Of a DNA stretch of 64,000 bases, positions 10,631 through 20,455 are shown piece after piece. Under the pieces are notes generated by a model. It saw nothing but the letters and a program-made list of their open reading frames with translations. It was not told the origin of the DNA and ran no database searches. Both the position numbers and the translations under genes were made by a program. The DNA is from Diaporthe sp. PMI_573 (lineage: Eukaryota > Ascomycota > Sordariomycetes > Diaporthales > Diaporthaceae), in assembly GCA_021399435.1 (NCBI GenBank), contig JAJTUP010000028.1:372001-436000 (forward strand). The letters are read 5' to 3'. The stretch's first letter is position 1. The number at the start of each line of letters is the position of its first letter.

Positions 10631-11593
10631 GTTGAGGCTGGTACCATCAGCGTGTGCTGAAGAGGTCAGGCGTTGAGTGCCCTGAGTCCGAGGAAGACCT
10701 TGAAAGGGTCGTGGGCTTCATCAGATCTGGCGCATATGTGATGACCAACGGAGAGATGAGAGGGTGCAGATGGCCACATCCACCCATTCAGAGGGAGCCT
10801 GTCAATTTAAGAAGGCCACCGTAAGCAGGTAGGCCAGAATGTTGCATAAGCCCCTCCTTCGAGGCCTGTTACTGCTTGGCACCCTGATTGGTTTTCCTTC
10901 CACATTTCATTCTTCCAGTTATAGTGTACCCATGCAATGACCTAGGCGAAGATTTCGCAAATCCTTTAAGAGATGCTCAAGCAACTCATAATAAAAAAAC
11001 GCTCCTCGGATGAGAGAAGAGAGAGAGTGTGGATTCAGTAGCGTGGCAATGCCGAGTGGGCATTGCTGGAATTCAGGGTGCAGGGTTCATATAACACGCT
11101 AGTGCTGACCCCTCTGCGGGGCACTGACTGGCCAACCAGTAGCTAGCATTTAGCTTAGTCAGCATAGCTTAGTCAGCACTTCTGGCAACACTTACGTGGG
11201 GGCTTTGGCGCCCGCAAAGGTCAGCCAGAAGCAGAGAAGAGACACAACTACCGATATGAAGCTATTTTAAAGCCTTTCGGTACCCTTTCGAGTAATTACT
11301 CGTCACCAGGCCCAACCAACAGAGAGAGAAGTGAAAGAACCACAGAGGCACCAATTAGTGTTGCACACAGAGCATTGCAATACCTACGATAACTACATTT
11401 GTGAACCCGCACGCCCCTTGCCCCCACTACATGCGGCAATACGTCCAGTATTCATGATGAATCCAGAATCAAATGACTGACGCAGCCTCTGAAGCCCCTG
11501 GACTATCTGAAAGTTAACATGCTGGGCTCAAATCTAGTGACACTTTAAGGCGAAACACAGCAAGACCATGGCATAGTACTGGTCGCACCCCTC
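10631..11593. other. gene-free stretch upstream of the NACHT gene
   Basis: No protein-coding gene is supported here. It should contain the promoter of the NACHT gene, which is transcribed leftwards from 10630. The only notable structures are the duplicated 14-mer described separately and a TTCTGGC/GCCAGAA inverted pair near 11180-11230. The composition shifts to AT-rich after about 10900. An old solo LTR or small DNA element is possible but not shown. Confidence 0.5.
11101..11180. repeat. 14-bp tandem duplication inside a small inverted repeat
   Basis: TAGCTTAGTCAGCA occurs twice without a gap at 11151-11164 and 11165-11178. AGTGCTGAC at 11101-11109 and GTCAGCACT at 11172-11180 are exact complements and bracket the stretch. 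It could be a small hairpin-forming relic of a DNA element. No transposase is present nearby that uses these ends. Confidence 0.6.
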
Positions 11594-11601
11594 GTCATTA
11601 G
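11594..11601. repeat. left target-site duplication GTCATTAG
   Basis: Identical to 14599-14606 at the right end of the hAT. A third copy of the same word lies inside the element at 14528-14535, which lowers the certainty slightly. The two outer copies have the expected size of 8 bp. Confidence 0.65.
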
Positions 11602-14598
11602 TTAAATGGCTGGCATCAGGGTTCAAATCCATACCACGAAATCCACATATGGATCCATAATGTGGATCCATATCCATTCCATTCCATTCCACGCGGGCTT
11701 CTGCATTTCCATATCCACGCCACGGAGCCCCTTCCACATGTTCCATATGTGGAAATTGTGGAAAGGAATGGACATTTTTGGTGGGGTTTGAAAATACCTG
11801 GATTTCCTGGTGAAATAGCGCATACCCTAAGTACCTTCGATCGCCCACAACAACAAAATAAAAACGATTTTCCACCCCGTTTTATCCGTACACAAAGTTA
11901 AACAAGTCTATTCTGGGAGGTTTTACTGTTACGACCTTACTACCTCAAATCGAAATGGCCACCTTCCATCCTACCAAGTCAACCACGCCCGTTCCAGAAC
12001 GTACAGAAGAAGACAATCAACGGCTCTTTCAGCTCTACAAAGGCTGGACCTTGACGGAGAGAGACGGCCAAGTGCGTCAATGGGTATATCAATTCGGCTA
12101 CGATATCCAGCATGCCCAGAAGGGGGAACGCCGATGGGTGTGTTGTCTTTGCATCAAGCAAAAGCGGCCGAGGCCAAAGAGTTATGCCATCAAAGGGTTG
12201 CAGAACGCTGAGGGTCACCTGTACACGGACCACAATGGCATCATGGATCCGACGGGCAAGAGGCAAAAGCCTGCAAAGGCATCTGAGAAAGCACATCAGT
12301 CCATTGCAACAATCCTACAGTTGAACCCCACGGAGCCGAAGGAACAAGATTTGATCAATACGCTGATCAAACGTTTCGACAAAACTGTATTCCAGCAGAA
12401 ACTTGTCAACTGGATTGTCAATTCTAACCAATCCTTCTCGATCGTCAACGATCAAGATCTTCGAGACATCTTCAACTACCTCAATCCATCTGTCGAGATC
12501 ACAAAAGCTAACATTACTGACGTGACCGTGCGTGCCATCGCAGAACGAGAATTTACCAACAACATGGAAAGAGTGAAGGATGCTTTGCGGAAGAGTCCAG
12601 GACAGATCCATATCCAGTACGATGGCTGGAAGTCTGGTAACCGACACGCCTTACACGGCATCACATGTGTGTTTCGGGATTCCAACGACCGGCCACAGAA
12701 GTGTGTCCTCGGCCTGCCTGAACTTACAGAGCGGCACACAGGCGAGAATATCGCCGGGCAGATCATCGAGATCATTCGAGAGTACGAGATCAGCGATAAA
12801 ATCGGGTATTTCACACTGGATAATGCCGGTAATAATAAAACCTCGATGGAGGAGCTTGCATTAGAATTCGGCTTCGACTGGAAAAAGCGATGGGTTCGCT
12901 GCGTTGGCCACGTTGTCAACATAGTAGTGAAACAGATGCTGTATGGCAAGAACCCGGATGCTTTTGAGAAAGAGCTCTTCGAAGGACTTCACACGGCAGC
13001 GAAGGAGCATGAAGTCTGGAGGAGGCGAGGCTCCGTTGGAAAATGGCATAACTTTGCTGTTGTAGGTGGCTCAGTCCCCGATTTTATTTGTTATACTCAC
13101 GAAGTCCTAGGAGGTGAGCAGATCGGACACGTGGACCGATATGCTCAAGAAGGTACAGGCTGTCGAGAGCCAACTCTCTGACGACGCTCAGCTCAAGAAA
13201 CACCGTCCAGTTGGAGTTGTGGTCGACAATGCTACCCGGTGGCTTTCTCAATTCTCGATGATTGAGCGTGCTCTGGTTTTAAGGCCATTTTATAATTCTT
13301 TTGTCCAGAGAGCGTCAAACGAGTGGGAGAAGGCCAACTTGACGAGAGCTGGCAACATCAAAAAGGGCTCCAAGCAGCCCTTCTTCCTGAAGGAAGAGAA
13401 CCGCATGACAACTGATGATTGGCATGTGCTCGGGACTCTTTACGACATTTTGCTTGACTTCAAGCTGGTTGTGAAAGGCCTTGAGGGTGATGGACAGGGA
13501 AAACACCGCAGAAACGTCGAGGAAAACGAGGTCGAGCCCCCACTGTCTGGTAAGCCTTAGACTTCGCAAAAGCGGCCCTATTCTTATTCTAGCAGCTGAC
13601 TTGTACAGGTACAATCTGGGATCTTATTCACGCGTACGAATTTCTTCTCGAAACCCTTGAATCCGCGAAAAGAGCAGTCGCCAATATTCCAGACGGCCAC
13701 CACCTCGCAGTCAACATCAACCTGGGTTGGCTCAAATTGAACGAATACTACGAGCATTTGAACGATAGCCCCCTGATCTATGGCGCCGCAGTTCTCCATC
13801 CTGCTTACCGGTGGGCACTGTTTCACGATTTGTGGGGAGACGACGAGGAAAGACAGCTGTGGATTACCAAGGCGCAGGAGATGGTCCAGGATCTTTGGGG
13901 GAGAGAGTATAGGGACCTTGAGGTTGATGATCCAGAGATTGAATTGCCTGCCAATAAGCGTCTGAAGACCTCAAGAAACAAGTTCACAGCGTGGCGCACG
14001 AAAAAGCGAGGACTGATGGCTGGAGGGATTTCTGTTACCGAGTCGCACATTCAATCCCCAGCTCAATCCCCTAGGTCCTCAGTTGGCGGTCTGGATCTTG
14101 ATGAATACGAGCAGTGGCAGCGCGATATCGAGGATGCTGACGCTTCTGTCACAGATCCCTACGAATACTGGCACATAAGGCGGCTCAAATACCCCCGGCT
14201 GTCTAGGATGGCCTTGGATCTGCTTACTGTGCCACCTATGTCAGCCGAGTGTGAGAGGCTATTCTCGACCACTGGCCGCATGGTTACCAAGAGCCGCAAT
14301 AGGCTAGATGCCAGTACAATTGGGCTTTGTCAGACACTACGGAGTTGGTTGCGTGCTGGTTTGATCGGGTCGCTAGATAGGATTCTAATGGACGAGTGAC
14401 AAAATGACCAAGGCATGGATGCGACCCACTAATTACCATTGTTGGACGAAGTAGGTTTCCATTCCACAAATTCCACAATATGGATCCATTTCCATAATGG
14501 ATCCATTTCCACCCATTCCACATCGAAGTCATTAGTCAGCATCCATATCCACGCCATATTCACAAATGTGTCGTGGAGTGTCGTGGATTTGAACCCTG
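11602..14598 (+). mobile_element. hAT DNA transposon, nearly intact
   Basis: Terminal inverted repeats of 15 bp, CAGGGTTCAAATCCA, lie at 11617-11631 and, as the complement, at 14584-14598. The CAGGG start is typical of hAT elements. The 8-bp word GTCATTAG flanks the element at 11594-11601 and 14599-14606, as expected of a hAT target duplication. On the left, however, 15 extra bases separate the duplication from the CAGGG end. ATGGATCC-rich subterminal sequence lies inside both ends (11640-11720 and 14455-14580). The single gene inside encodes the transposase. The open three-exon frame suggests a young copy that might still move. Confidence 0.8.
11955..14399 (+). CDS. hAT transposase, three exons, 778 residues
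   Basis: Exon 1 is 11955-13061, exon 2 is 13111-13549 and exon 3 is 13609-14399. The introns are 13062-13110 (GTAGGT...CCTAG) and 13550-13608 (GTAAGC...ACAG, with a CTGAC branch site), and both keep the frame. The protein has a BED-type finger (CCLC...HLYTDH, about residues 55-95) that binds the transposon ends. The RNase H-like core has QYDGWKSG and TLDNAGNN carrying two of the catalytic acidic residues, then RCVGHVVNIVVKQ with the conserved C..H, then VVVDNATRWLSQF. The C-terminal hATC dimerisation domain contains SAECERLFSTTGRMV. The length fits fungal hATs. It is the only gene of the element and would cut and paste DNA in the nucleus. Confidence 0.85.
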
Positions 14599-14606
14599 GT
14601 CATTAG
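14599..14606. repeat. right target-site duplication GTCATTAG
   Basis: Lies directly next to the right terminal repeat (ending CCCTG at 14598) and matches the left copy exactly over 8 bp. Confidence 0.7.
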
Positions 14607-15342
14607 TGAGGTCTCTAGCGACCTCAGTCGGGCGCGAGGGATACTTCGACGACAGGGAATTCAAATTAGGGACCGGTCTGCGTACGGTGTCGAGGTGGTT
14701 CCATTGTACTCCCAGGAGGCGGGCATGCTGGTCTTGCCAATGGATTGGGAGGGTGAACAGTGCTTGTCCCTGATTCTCGTGAAGGATGTCATACAGAGAA
14801 CCTGGCTCCGGCCGGATTACGCGATTGACGCGCTTTTGCTTTCTCAGCCTCGGGTCGGTGGGGGGCGAGATGGGGGCAGCGGTTGATTGGTTGCGAGCAA
14901 CGGCGGAGCAGGCATTAGTAGGAGTTGACACTAAGGAGGTAGCGCCTTGAGACGATGGTGGTGTACGGGGTGCAATCTGGTCTTTTCTGAGGTTGGCGTC
15001 GATCGAGTGGGAAAAGCTTAGCGAAACGTGGCCGGTATGTCGACACGTCTAGACAATAGAGTATAGTCCAATGGGAATGGTTGATGGTTTTCGCGCTGCC
15101 GTTTTATTTCCACAGAAACGCGAGGACGCCCAATCATAAACATCAAGCGTATGAGCTAATGCGGGATGTGACTCATTGCCCCGCCTTTCCGTGGACAGCA
15201 GTTGAAACGCTTTGCCAATGTGCCCGCCGTTCGAGAAGGGCAGCTGCTCTAAGTACTCGTCGACCATACTACCCAAATTCTGCAAAGAATGGAAGCGCAA
15301 AACGCGGCACTTATTCAATCCATGAACCAGCTCTCTGGGCAC
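14607..15342 (-). pseudogene. interrupted minus-strand frame carrying the hAT insertion
   Basis: One minus-strand frame runs from 15342 to the hAT target site with a single TAG at 15049-15051. Removing the element and one copy of the target duplication would continue the same frame from the right flank into the left flank, ending at 11534. The predicted protein is Pro/Ser/Thr-rich in its middle and I recognise no domain. Part of it (15150-15342) lies opposite a plus-strand frame that looks like a coiled coil, so either strand could be the shadow. Treat it as a hint, not a gene. Confidence 0.25.
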
Positions 15343-15860
15343 GTCGACCAGCTCTCTCAGAAAATTGATAGTATCGACAACAGGGTTGCAGCAGAGTGCG
15401 TGAAGGCTCCTATCTGCTCGCTATGCATCAGTCCGACTCCCGCCAATTGCCTCGACACCCACGTTCCCCTCAGTCACAAGCCCTGCCTGCAACCCAAAAC
15501 TTTTTGCAGTTGCAAACAAACTGCGGCCCGTCAGATGTGGCACACAAGATGGACCGGGTATTGTTTTTGTTGATGCAGGGGTCCATCAAATTGGCATGGC
15601 AATGGGCCGGGGCCCGGGGTATCCATTCGCTAGCGGCCCCACGTTGCCGAGCTGCCGGCGTGTAGAAGCGAAGGTGAAGGAGCAGCAAGCGGTCCAGCTT
15701 GCTCAGCCGAGTGTACCTGCCACTGTCCCGACCCCCGATGCGTCGAGCCCTGCTGAACCTCCCGTACGTGATGTTGTGGCTTCGACGGTCGCTGACGACA
15801 TTGACAAGGTACGACTTTGTAATTTCAATTGCGCATCAATTGATGCAGACCCGGCATGAT
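15260..15860 (+). pseudogene. gag-like coiled-coil remnant
   Basis: The plus strand from about 15262 encodes a short amphipathic segment (NAALIQSMNQLSGHVDQLSQ and on) like the coiled coils in retroelement gag or fungal gag-like proteins. After a frame change the frame 15396-15665 continues with GPSDVAHKMDRVLFLLMQG. A third piece near 15660-15808 is rich in Ala, Pro and Val. A possible intron donor follows at 15809. Frames are broken and no zinc knuckle is visible. It may belong with the retropepsin-like frame just downstream. Confidence 0.35.
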
Positions 15861-15949
15861 CCTTCCAACAATTAGCTTCGTATAGGAGGTCGAAGAAAAT
15901 AGGGCGAAGAAAACCGAAGAGAACATAGAGGATGGCTTAGAGTCCTGCA

Positions 15950-16283
15950 CCGTTACAACGGAAAGGAATTTTCGCTGAAAGTCATGGTGGAAATGGGTGC
16001 AACCGTGAACACTATTACCTCTGGGATGCTCATTGATCACCAGCTGGAGGACCAGAAGATTAGATTGAAAAAACCACACGTCCTAAATCTTGTCGTAGGA
16101 GCATTTGGGTGCAGCGAACAGATTTCCATCAACTGGATGGGGAAAGGAAATGCCGAGCACGGTACTTCGACTTTTTATGTTCTTCGCCCTGGCCCGGCCA
16201 ACATGGTCGACAGGGCTATCCTTTCGAAAGATGAGTGGCTGAACCGGAGGTGCGTCTTGTATGATAAAGACCCGAGCTACTGA
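15950..16283 (+). pseudogene. retropepsin-like aspartic protease remnant
   Basis: The frame YNGKEFSLKVMVEMGATVNT and on has the layout of a retropepsin-like domain found in fungal retroelements and host gag-like proteins: a two-strand start, a GATVNTITS segment in the active-site position, then a beta-rich region ending DRAILSKDEWL. The catalytic Asp of the usual D(T/S)GA is replaced by Met, so it should be inactive. The upstream exon is out of frame. Confidence 0.45.
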
Positions 16284-16639
16284 TCGGCTAAGCTATATGC
16301 CATTTCTTAGAATTTCTGCGCTTGATCAGTGTGACGGGCGATCAGAGAAAGGTGCCGTGCAGGTGAAGGCATTGGGCTTAAATCCTTGTTCTCTTAGTTT
16401 ATTTACGATTCGCATCAGAGGTTCTTGGAACCAGCGAGATTTGATGGATTTACGTGCTCCGGGAGAGGCCTAAACTGGACGTGCGGTTTATCCCTGTTTA
16501 TTAAACAGGAGACTCTGCATGGTAGTCCTGATCATGAGGCCATAGTAAGTTTTGTAGACGAGGACAAAGGGAATCAAGGAAAGCCTACGGCAAGTAAGAG
16601 AAGAGGACGAAGAGCAGTCGGTCAAAGTCATGATGAGAG

Positions 16640-16838
16640 GAATAATTGAAATACAAATCAAGCCAAAGGGCATCCTCCCTCCCGGACCATGTCCAAGCTA
16701 TGTATGACAAGCACAAGGATAAGCAGGCCCGGCCTTCGCTAGCGGAAATCGAGAGAACTCTCCAGTTGGTGGCAGCCATGTATACGAAAGTGTATGTTGT
16801 TGTCGACGCCGTAGATGAGTGCCCGAATGGCAACGGGT
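16640..16838 (+). pseudogene. NACHT domain shard (Walker B region)
   Basis: About 65 residues, SSLPDHVQAMYDKHKDKQAR and on, leading to VYVVVDAVDEC, closely follow the segment around the Walker B motif of NACHT-ankyrin STAND proteins. No Walker A is present upstream, and downstream the sequence passes straight into the TTCGAATCG repeat at about 16838. It is the second of several STAND fragments in the window and is not a piece of the intact gene at 7236. Confidence 0.7.
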
Positions 16839-16845
16839 TGTTCGA

Positions 16846-16985
16846 TTCGAAACGAATCGAACGGACCAGTGGAGGATTCGAAGCGAATCGAATGGGTCAG
16901 TGAAAGTTTCGAAGCGAATCGAATATAATCGGGGTCCATTCGATTCGACAATCGTAAGACTTTCGCGTCGAATGAATCTATCGAT
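16846..16985. repeat. palindrome-bearing tandem repeat of about 31 bp
   Basis: Three units of 31-32 bp follow one another. Each holds the near-palindrome ATTCGAARCGAATCGAA, followed by a variable spacer (GGACCAGTGGAG, GGGTCAGTGAAAG, TATAATCGGGGTCC). TCGATTCG words go on to about 17010. The array sits exactly between the NACHT shard and the first sequence of the Copia element. It may be a minisatellite born at the junction or the end of an unrecognised element. Confidence 0.65.
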
Positions 16986-17059
16986 TCGACTGGCATTCGA
17001 TAGATGTCTAACTCTGTATACATCTTGCCCAGACGGAGTTCAGTTTTCATGGCCAATCA

Positions 17060-17476
17060 GTGGCATTTATGGCCTCAATAGGCAAGGAGTGCTCACTACG
17101 CACCCAGTGGTGTGTGGATTCAGGGGCTGGAAATACAATGGGGCACTGCAGAGAGGACTTTGAGGACTTCCGGCCACTGGAAGGCACTGTGACAGGCATA
17201 GGAGAGTTTGAACTGTCCATCCGAGGATGTGGTACAGTTCGACTTAAGTGCCAAACACGCGCAGGAACAGTGGTGGAAATGTGCCTCCGAGATGTCTATT
17301 ATGTCCCGGATCTCGGCGTGAATCTCCTCTCTGTCACCCACCTACTGCGCACTGGAGCCGAGCTTACAGTATCACTGGACGGGTGGTATATCAAGAAGCA
17401 AAACCACACTTTTATTGCTAAACGTTTTGGGAACCTCTTTGTTTACAGACTGTTTCAACTCCCCTTCCTGCACTAA
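17060..17476 (+). pseudogene. Copia protease and pre-integrase region
   Basis: Contains CVDSGAGNTM near residues 17-26, with the DSGA of retropepsins, followed by DVYYVPDLGVNLLSV, a typical Copia segment after the protease. The frame ends in a TAA at 17474-17476, about 45 bp before the pre-integrase HLGQ segment in the next open frame. The first residues of the polyprotein (gag and zinc knuckle) are missing upstream. Confidence 0.8.
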
Positions 17477-17520
17477 TTGCTTACTCTGTTGACCCAAAAT
17501 GGAAACAATGGCATGAGCGT

Positions 17521-18537
17521 ATGGCGCACCTAGGCCAGAAGAGCCTAGAGAGGATGCCTGAAATGGTGGACGGAATGGACGAGGCACAGAACTTCTGCTT
17601 GTGTGAAGCCTGCCTTCAGGGCCGAATGCGGGAGCTCCCACACAAGGGAACGCTTCCGAAGGGTGAATACGTTGGCGACGTTATCCACGCAGACATGTGC
17701 GGGCCCTTTCACATTACTGGATTTAGGGGAGAACGCTATTGGATCACACTCTTAGATGGCTTCTCTCGTCTCAGCGGGTCTGTCGCAGTAAAGACGAAAA
17801 AGGATGCTTGGTTATTTGTACGGAAGTTTGCTCTTATGTTGGAAAATCAGGATCCCCTCCGCAGAAGATGCCGCCGTATTCACACAGATCGAGGGGGCGA
17901 GTTTCAAGACTCAGACTTTGCCCAGTGGGCAGCAGGACATGGCACCCAACTCACCAACTCAACCACTGAACAACACCAATCAAATGGAATGGCCGAAAGC
18001 CTGAATATTGTTATCCGTGACAAGCTTTTACCAGCTCTGATCGGTGGAGAAATCCCGAAGAAGTACTGGCCAGTAGTTCTGGAAGCAATCAACTATCTGA
18101 GAAACAGAAGCCCACACACTGCACTTGATAAGACACCATTTGAAGTTGTCTACGGGCAACGGCCTAATGTCTCTAATATTCGTGTGCTCGGAACAGAAGC
18201 ATGGTACCTACTTCCCTCCACTAAGAGAAAGAAGCTAGACGAGCGTGCACTAAAGTGTAAGCTACTTGGCTTTGAGGGATTACACACATACCTGCTTCTA
18301 GACCCTAGTGGGAAAGTTATTCGGTCAACAAATGTTCACTTCCCACCAGAAAAACTCACTAAATGGGCACCCAAGGGGGACACACGATCAATTGGGACAC
18401 AAACGTCTCTGAAGACGCCTTGTGCCTGTCCTCTCTGTGCCGAGAAAACCAGAGCCGGACCACAGGCACTTCAGACAACCTCAGACAACTACCGTTTCAT
18501 CTCAGCATCCGCAACCCAAGCGTGCCAAGATCTCTGA
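17521..18537 (+). pseudogene. Copia integrase
   Basis: The frame opens with the GAG-pre-integrase segment (HLGQKSLERM, then CEACLQGRM with the zinc-binding Cys pair). The DDE core follows: DVIHADMCGPF, HTDRGGEFQD and then HQSNGMAESLN, giving D, D and E at the expected places. The C-terminal PFEVVYGQRPNVSNIRVLG segment is also typical. The enzyme would insert the cDNA copy into the genome. The domain itself looks intact; the frame is lost near its end, where the reverse transcriptase frame (open from 18363) takes over. Confidence 0.85.
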
Positions 18538-19688
18538 CGGAAACATTCCCCGAAGCTCCTCCGAATGAGAGTCATGTGACCATAACGCCACAGCCACGGG
18601 AAATCCCTGGTCACCCAGAACTGCGGTACCCATTGCGTAACAGGCAGCCAAGCCACCTGTACCCAGGGGAGCAATACCTTCTCCTTGCTGAAGCGGCGAT
18701 TGCCTTGGTGGCTAGACTAAGCACCGAAGAGCGAGAGCCAGGAAGCCTGAGAGAAGCAAGAGTAAGCTTCAACTGGGACAAGTGGCGGGCAGCAATGAAG
18801 GACGAAGCTGATTCTCTTAACGAGAATGAGACCTGGGTCCTAGTTGACGCCCCAGCGTCAGCAGATGTCCTGTCTGGCAAATGGGTCTACAAGCTGAAAA
18901 GGGGACCACAGGGAGAGATAACCCGCTACAAGGCTAGAGGGGTCGTTCGTGGTTTCGAGCAAATAGAGGGAGTGGACTACCTAGAGACGTTTGCATCAGT
19001 GGTTAAGCCAATGAGCTACAAGGCCATATTTGCAATTGCAGCTGCTCATGACCTTGAAATCGAGCAAATGGATGTGAAGACAGCGTTTCTCTATGGCACA
19101 GTGGACGAAGAGATATACGTCGAGCAACCACCAGAATTCTCAGACGGAACTTCACGAGTGTGCAAGCTTAAGAAGGCGCTGTACGGACTGAAGCAAGCAC
19201 CACGGGTCTGGTATAAGACCTTTACTGATCACCTCTCAACGATGGGCTTCCTCCCACTAGCCACAGACTCTGGCATCTACTATAAGGATGGCACCTATAT
19301 TTTCCACATGTCAGACCTTGGACCATGCAGTTTTTACCTGGGAATCCGTATTCAGCGTGACCGACCAAATCGAAAGATCACCCTTGACCAGGAGGCCTAT
19401 ATCGACAAGATCCTCCAACAATTCAACTTCGACAGCGGCGCAGCCAACGCCACGCCTATGGCGACAACAACCAAGCTTGAAAAGGCCCCACTGGACTACG
19501 AATGCGACCCAGGCCTTCGAAGAAACTATCAGAGCGCTGTAGGGTCGCTGATGTACCTTATGCTTGGTACAAGGCCGGACATTGCCTTCGCTGTGTCAAC
19601 TGTCAGTCGATACGCCTCAAATCCAACGCAAGCACACTGGACGGCAGTCAAGCGCCTATTCCGATATCTACGGGGACAAGGAAGCTGA
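18363..19688 (+). pseudogene. Copia reverse transcriptase lacking the YVDD box
   Basis: The RVT_2 domain shows GKWVYKLKRG, YKARGVVRGFEQIEGVDY, MDVKTAFLYG and CKLKKALYGLKQAPRVWY in order. After GTYIF the sequence continues directly with HMSDLGPCSFYLGI, whereas Copia enzymes have roughly 25-30 residues there including YVDD. The deletion is in frame at about 19300-19308 and removes the catalytic aspartates. The rest, [19 protein letters not shown] and on, is normal up to a frameshift near 19680. Confidence 0.85.
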
Positions 19689-20221
19689 AGCTCCAATTCC
19701 GGGGACCACTTGCACCCCTATCCGGGTACACTGATGCCAGCTGGGCAGACGATATTGACACTCGGAGGTCAACCTCTGGGTATGTCTTTAGCGTTGGAAG
19801 TGGAGCAATCAGCTGGTCCTCGAAGCGACAGGCGACTGTCTCACTATCGACGTGCGAGGCAGAGCTTAAGGGTCAATCCTTTGCAACAAGGGAGGCCATC
19901 TGGCTACGGCGGCTACTTTCTGACTTGTGCTCACATCTCGAAGGGGAGAAATGGGCAGCAGCTACCGTCATCTTTTCAGACAACCAAAGCGCTATCTCGC
20001 TAGCGAAGAACCCAACACATCACGATAGGTCAAAGCACATCGAGCTTCAGCACTTCTTTATTCGAGAGCAAGTCGAAGCTGGAATGGTACGGGTGGAATA
20101 CGTTCCAACGAAGGAAATGGTGGCTGGCGGGCTGACAAAGGCCCTGAGTCGAGATATGTTCACAAGGTTCAGAGCAGCACTGGGATTGATCGGGACCGCT
20201 GATGAGGCAACTGAGGAATGA
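19680..20221 (+). pseudogene. Copia RNase H
   Basis: In a new frame after about 19680 the RNase H region follows: [50 protein letters not shown] and [17 protein letters not shown], ending at 20221. It would remove the RNA strand during cDNA synthesis. The LTR begins 38 bp after the stop. Confidence 0.85.
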
Positions 20222-20258
20222 GATGTATAATTTCAGTGGGAGTGATGTTGAGTGGGAG

Positions 20259-20378
20259 TGTTGAAACAAAACACCATCACACCCACTACCGCTCCATCTA
20301 CATATAGACCGTAGGCCCCAGCACCCTCTGAAGGGCCTACTCTCACTTGAATTAACTCAATTCTTCTCTCATTTGACA
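20259..20378 (+). repeat. 3' LTR of the Copia element
   Basis: It begins with TGTTGAAA right after a purine tract, ends with TTTGACA, and so has TG...CA ends with short inverted repeats. At 120 bp it is short but within the fungal Copia range. No second copy is seen at the 5' side. Confidence 0.6.
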
Positions 20379-20455
20379 GTGTGGGTGGAGGATATTTCGG
20401 GCACATGGGGCAAAATGCTTAGTCAGACAATTGGGTGCGGCATCAATTATTTTAG

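Larger units (their letters stand above)
17000..20378 (+). mobile_element. Copia LTR retrotransposon, gag-less and mutated
   Basis: The element keeps protease, integrase, reverse transcriptase and RNase H in Copia order, and a 3' LTR at 20259-20378 (TGTTGAAA...TTTGACA). A purine tract, AGTGGGAG, precedes the LTR. Gag and the 5' LTR are missing: homology starts near 17000, just after the TTCGAATCG repeat. Frame breaks at 17477-17520, about 18400-18540 and about 19680, plus an internal deletion in the reverse transcriptase, make it non-autonomous. Confidence 0.85.

Noticed and set aside
11617..11660. tRNA-like B-box GGTTCAAATCC at both ends of the hAT
   Set aside because: It resembles the T-arm of a tRNA, but no A-box or cloverleaf fits, and the word is part of the CAGGGTTCAAATCC terminal inverted repeat.
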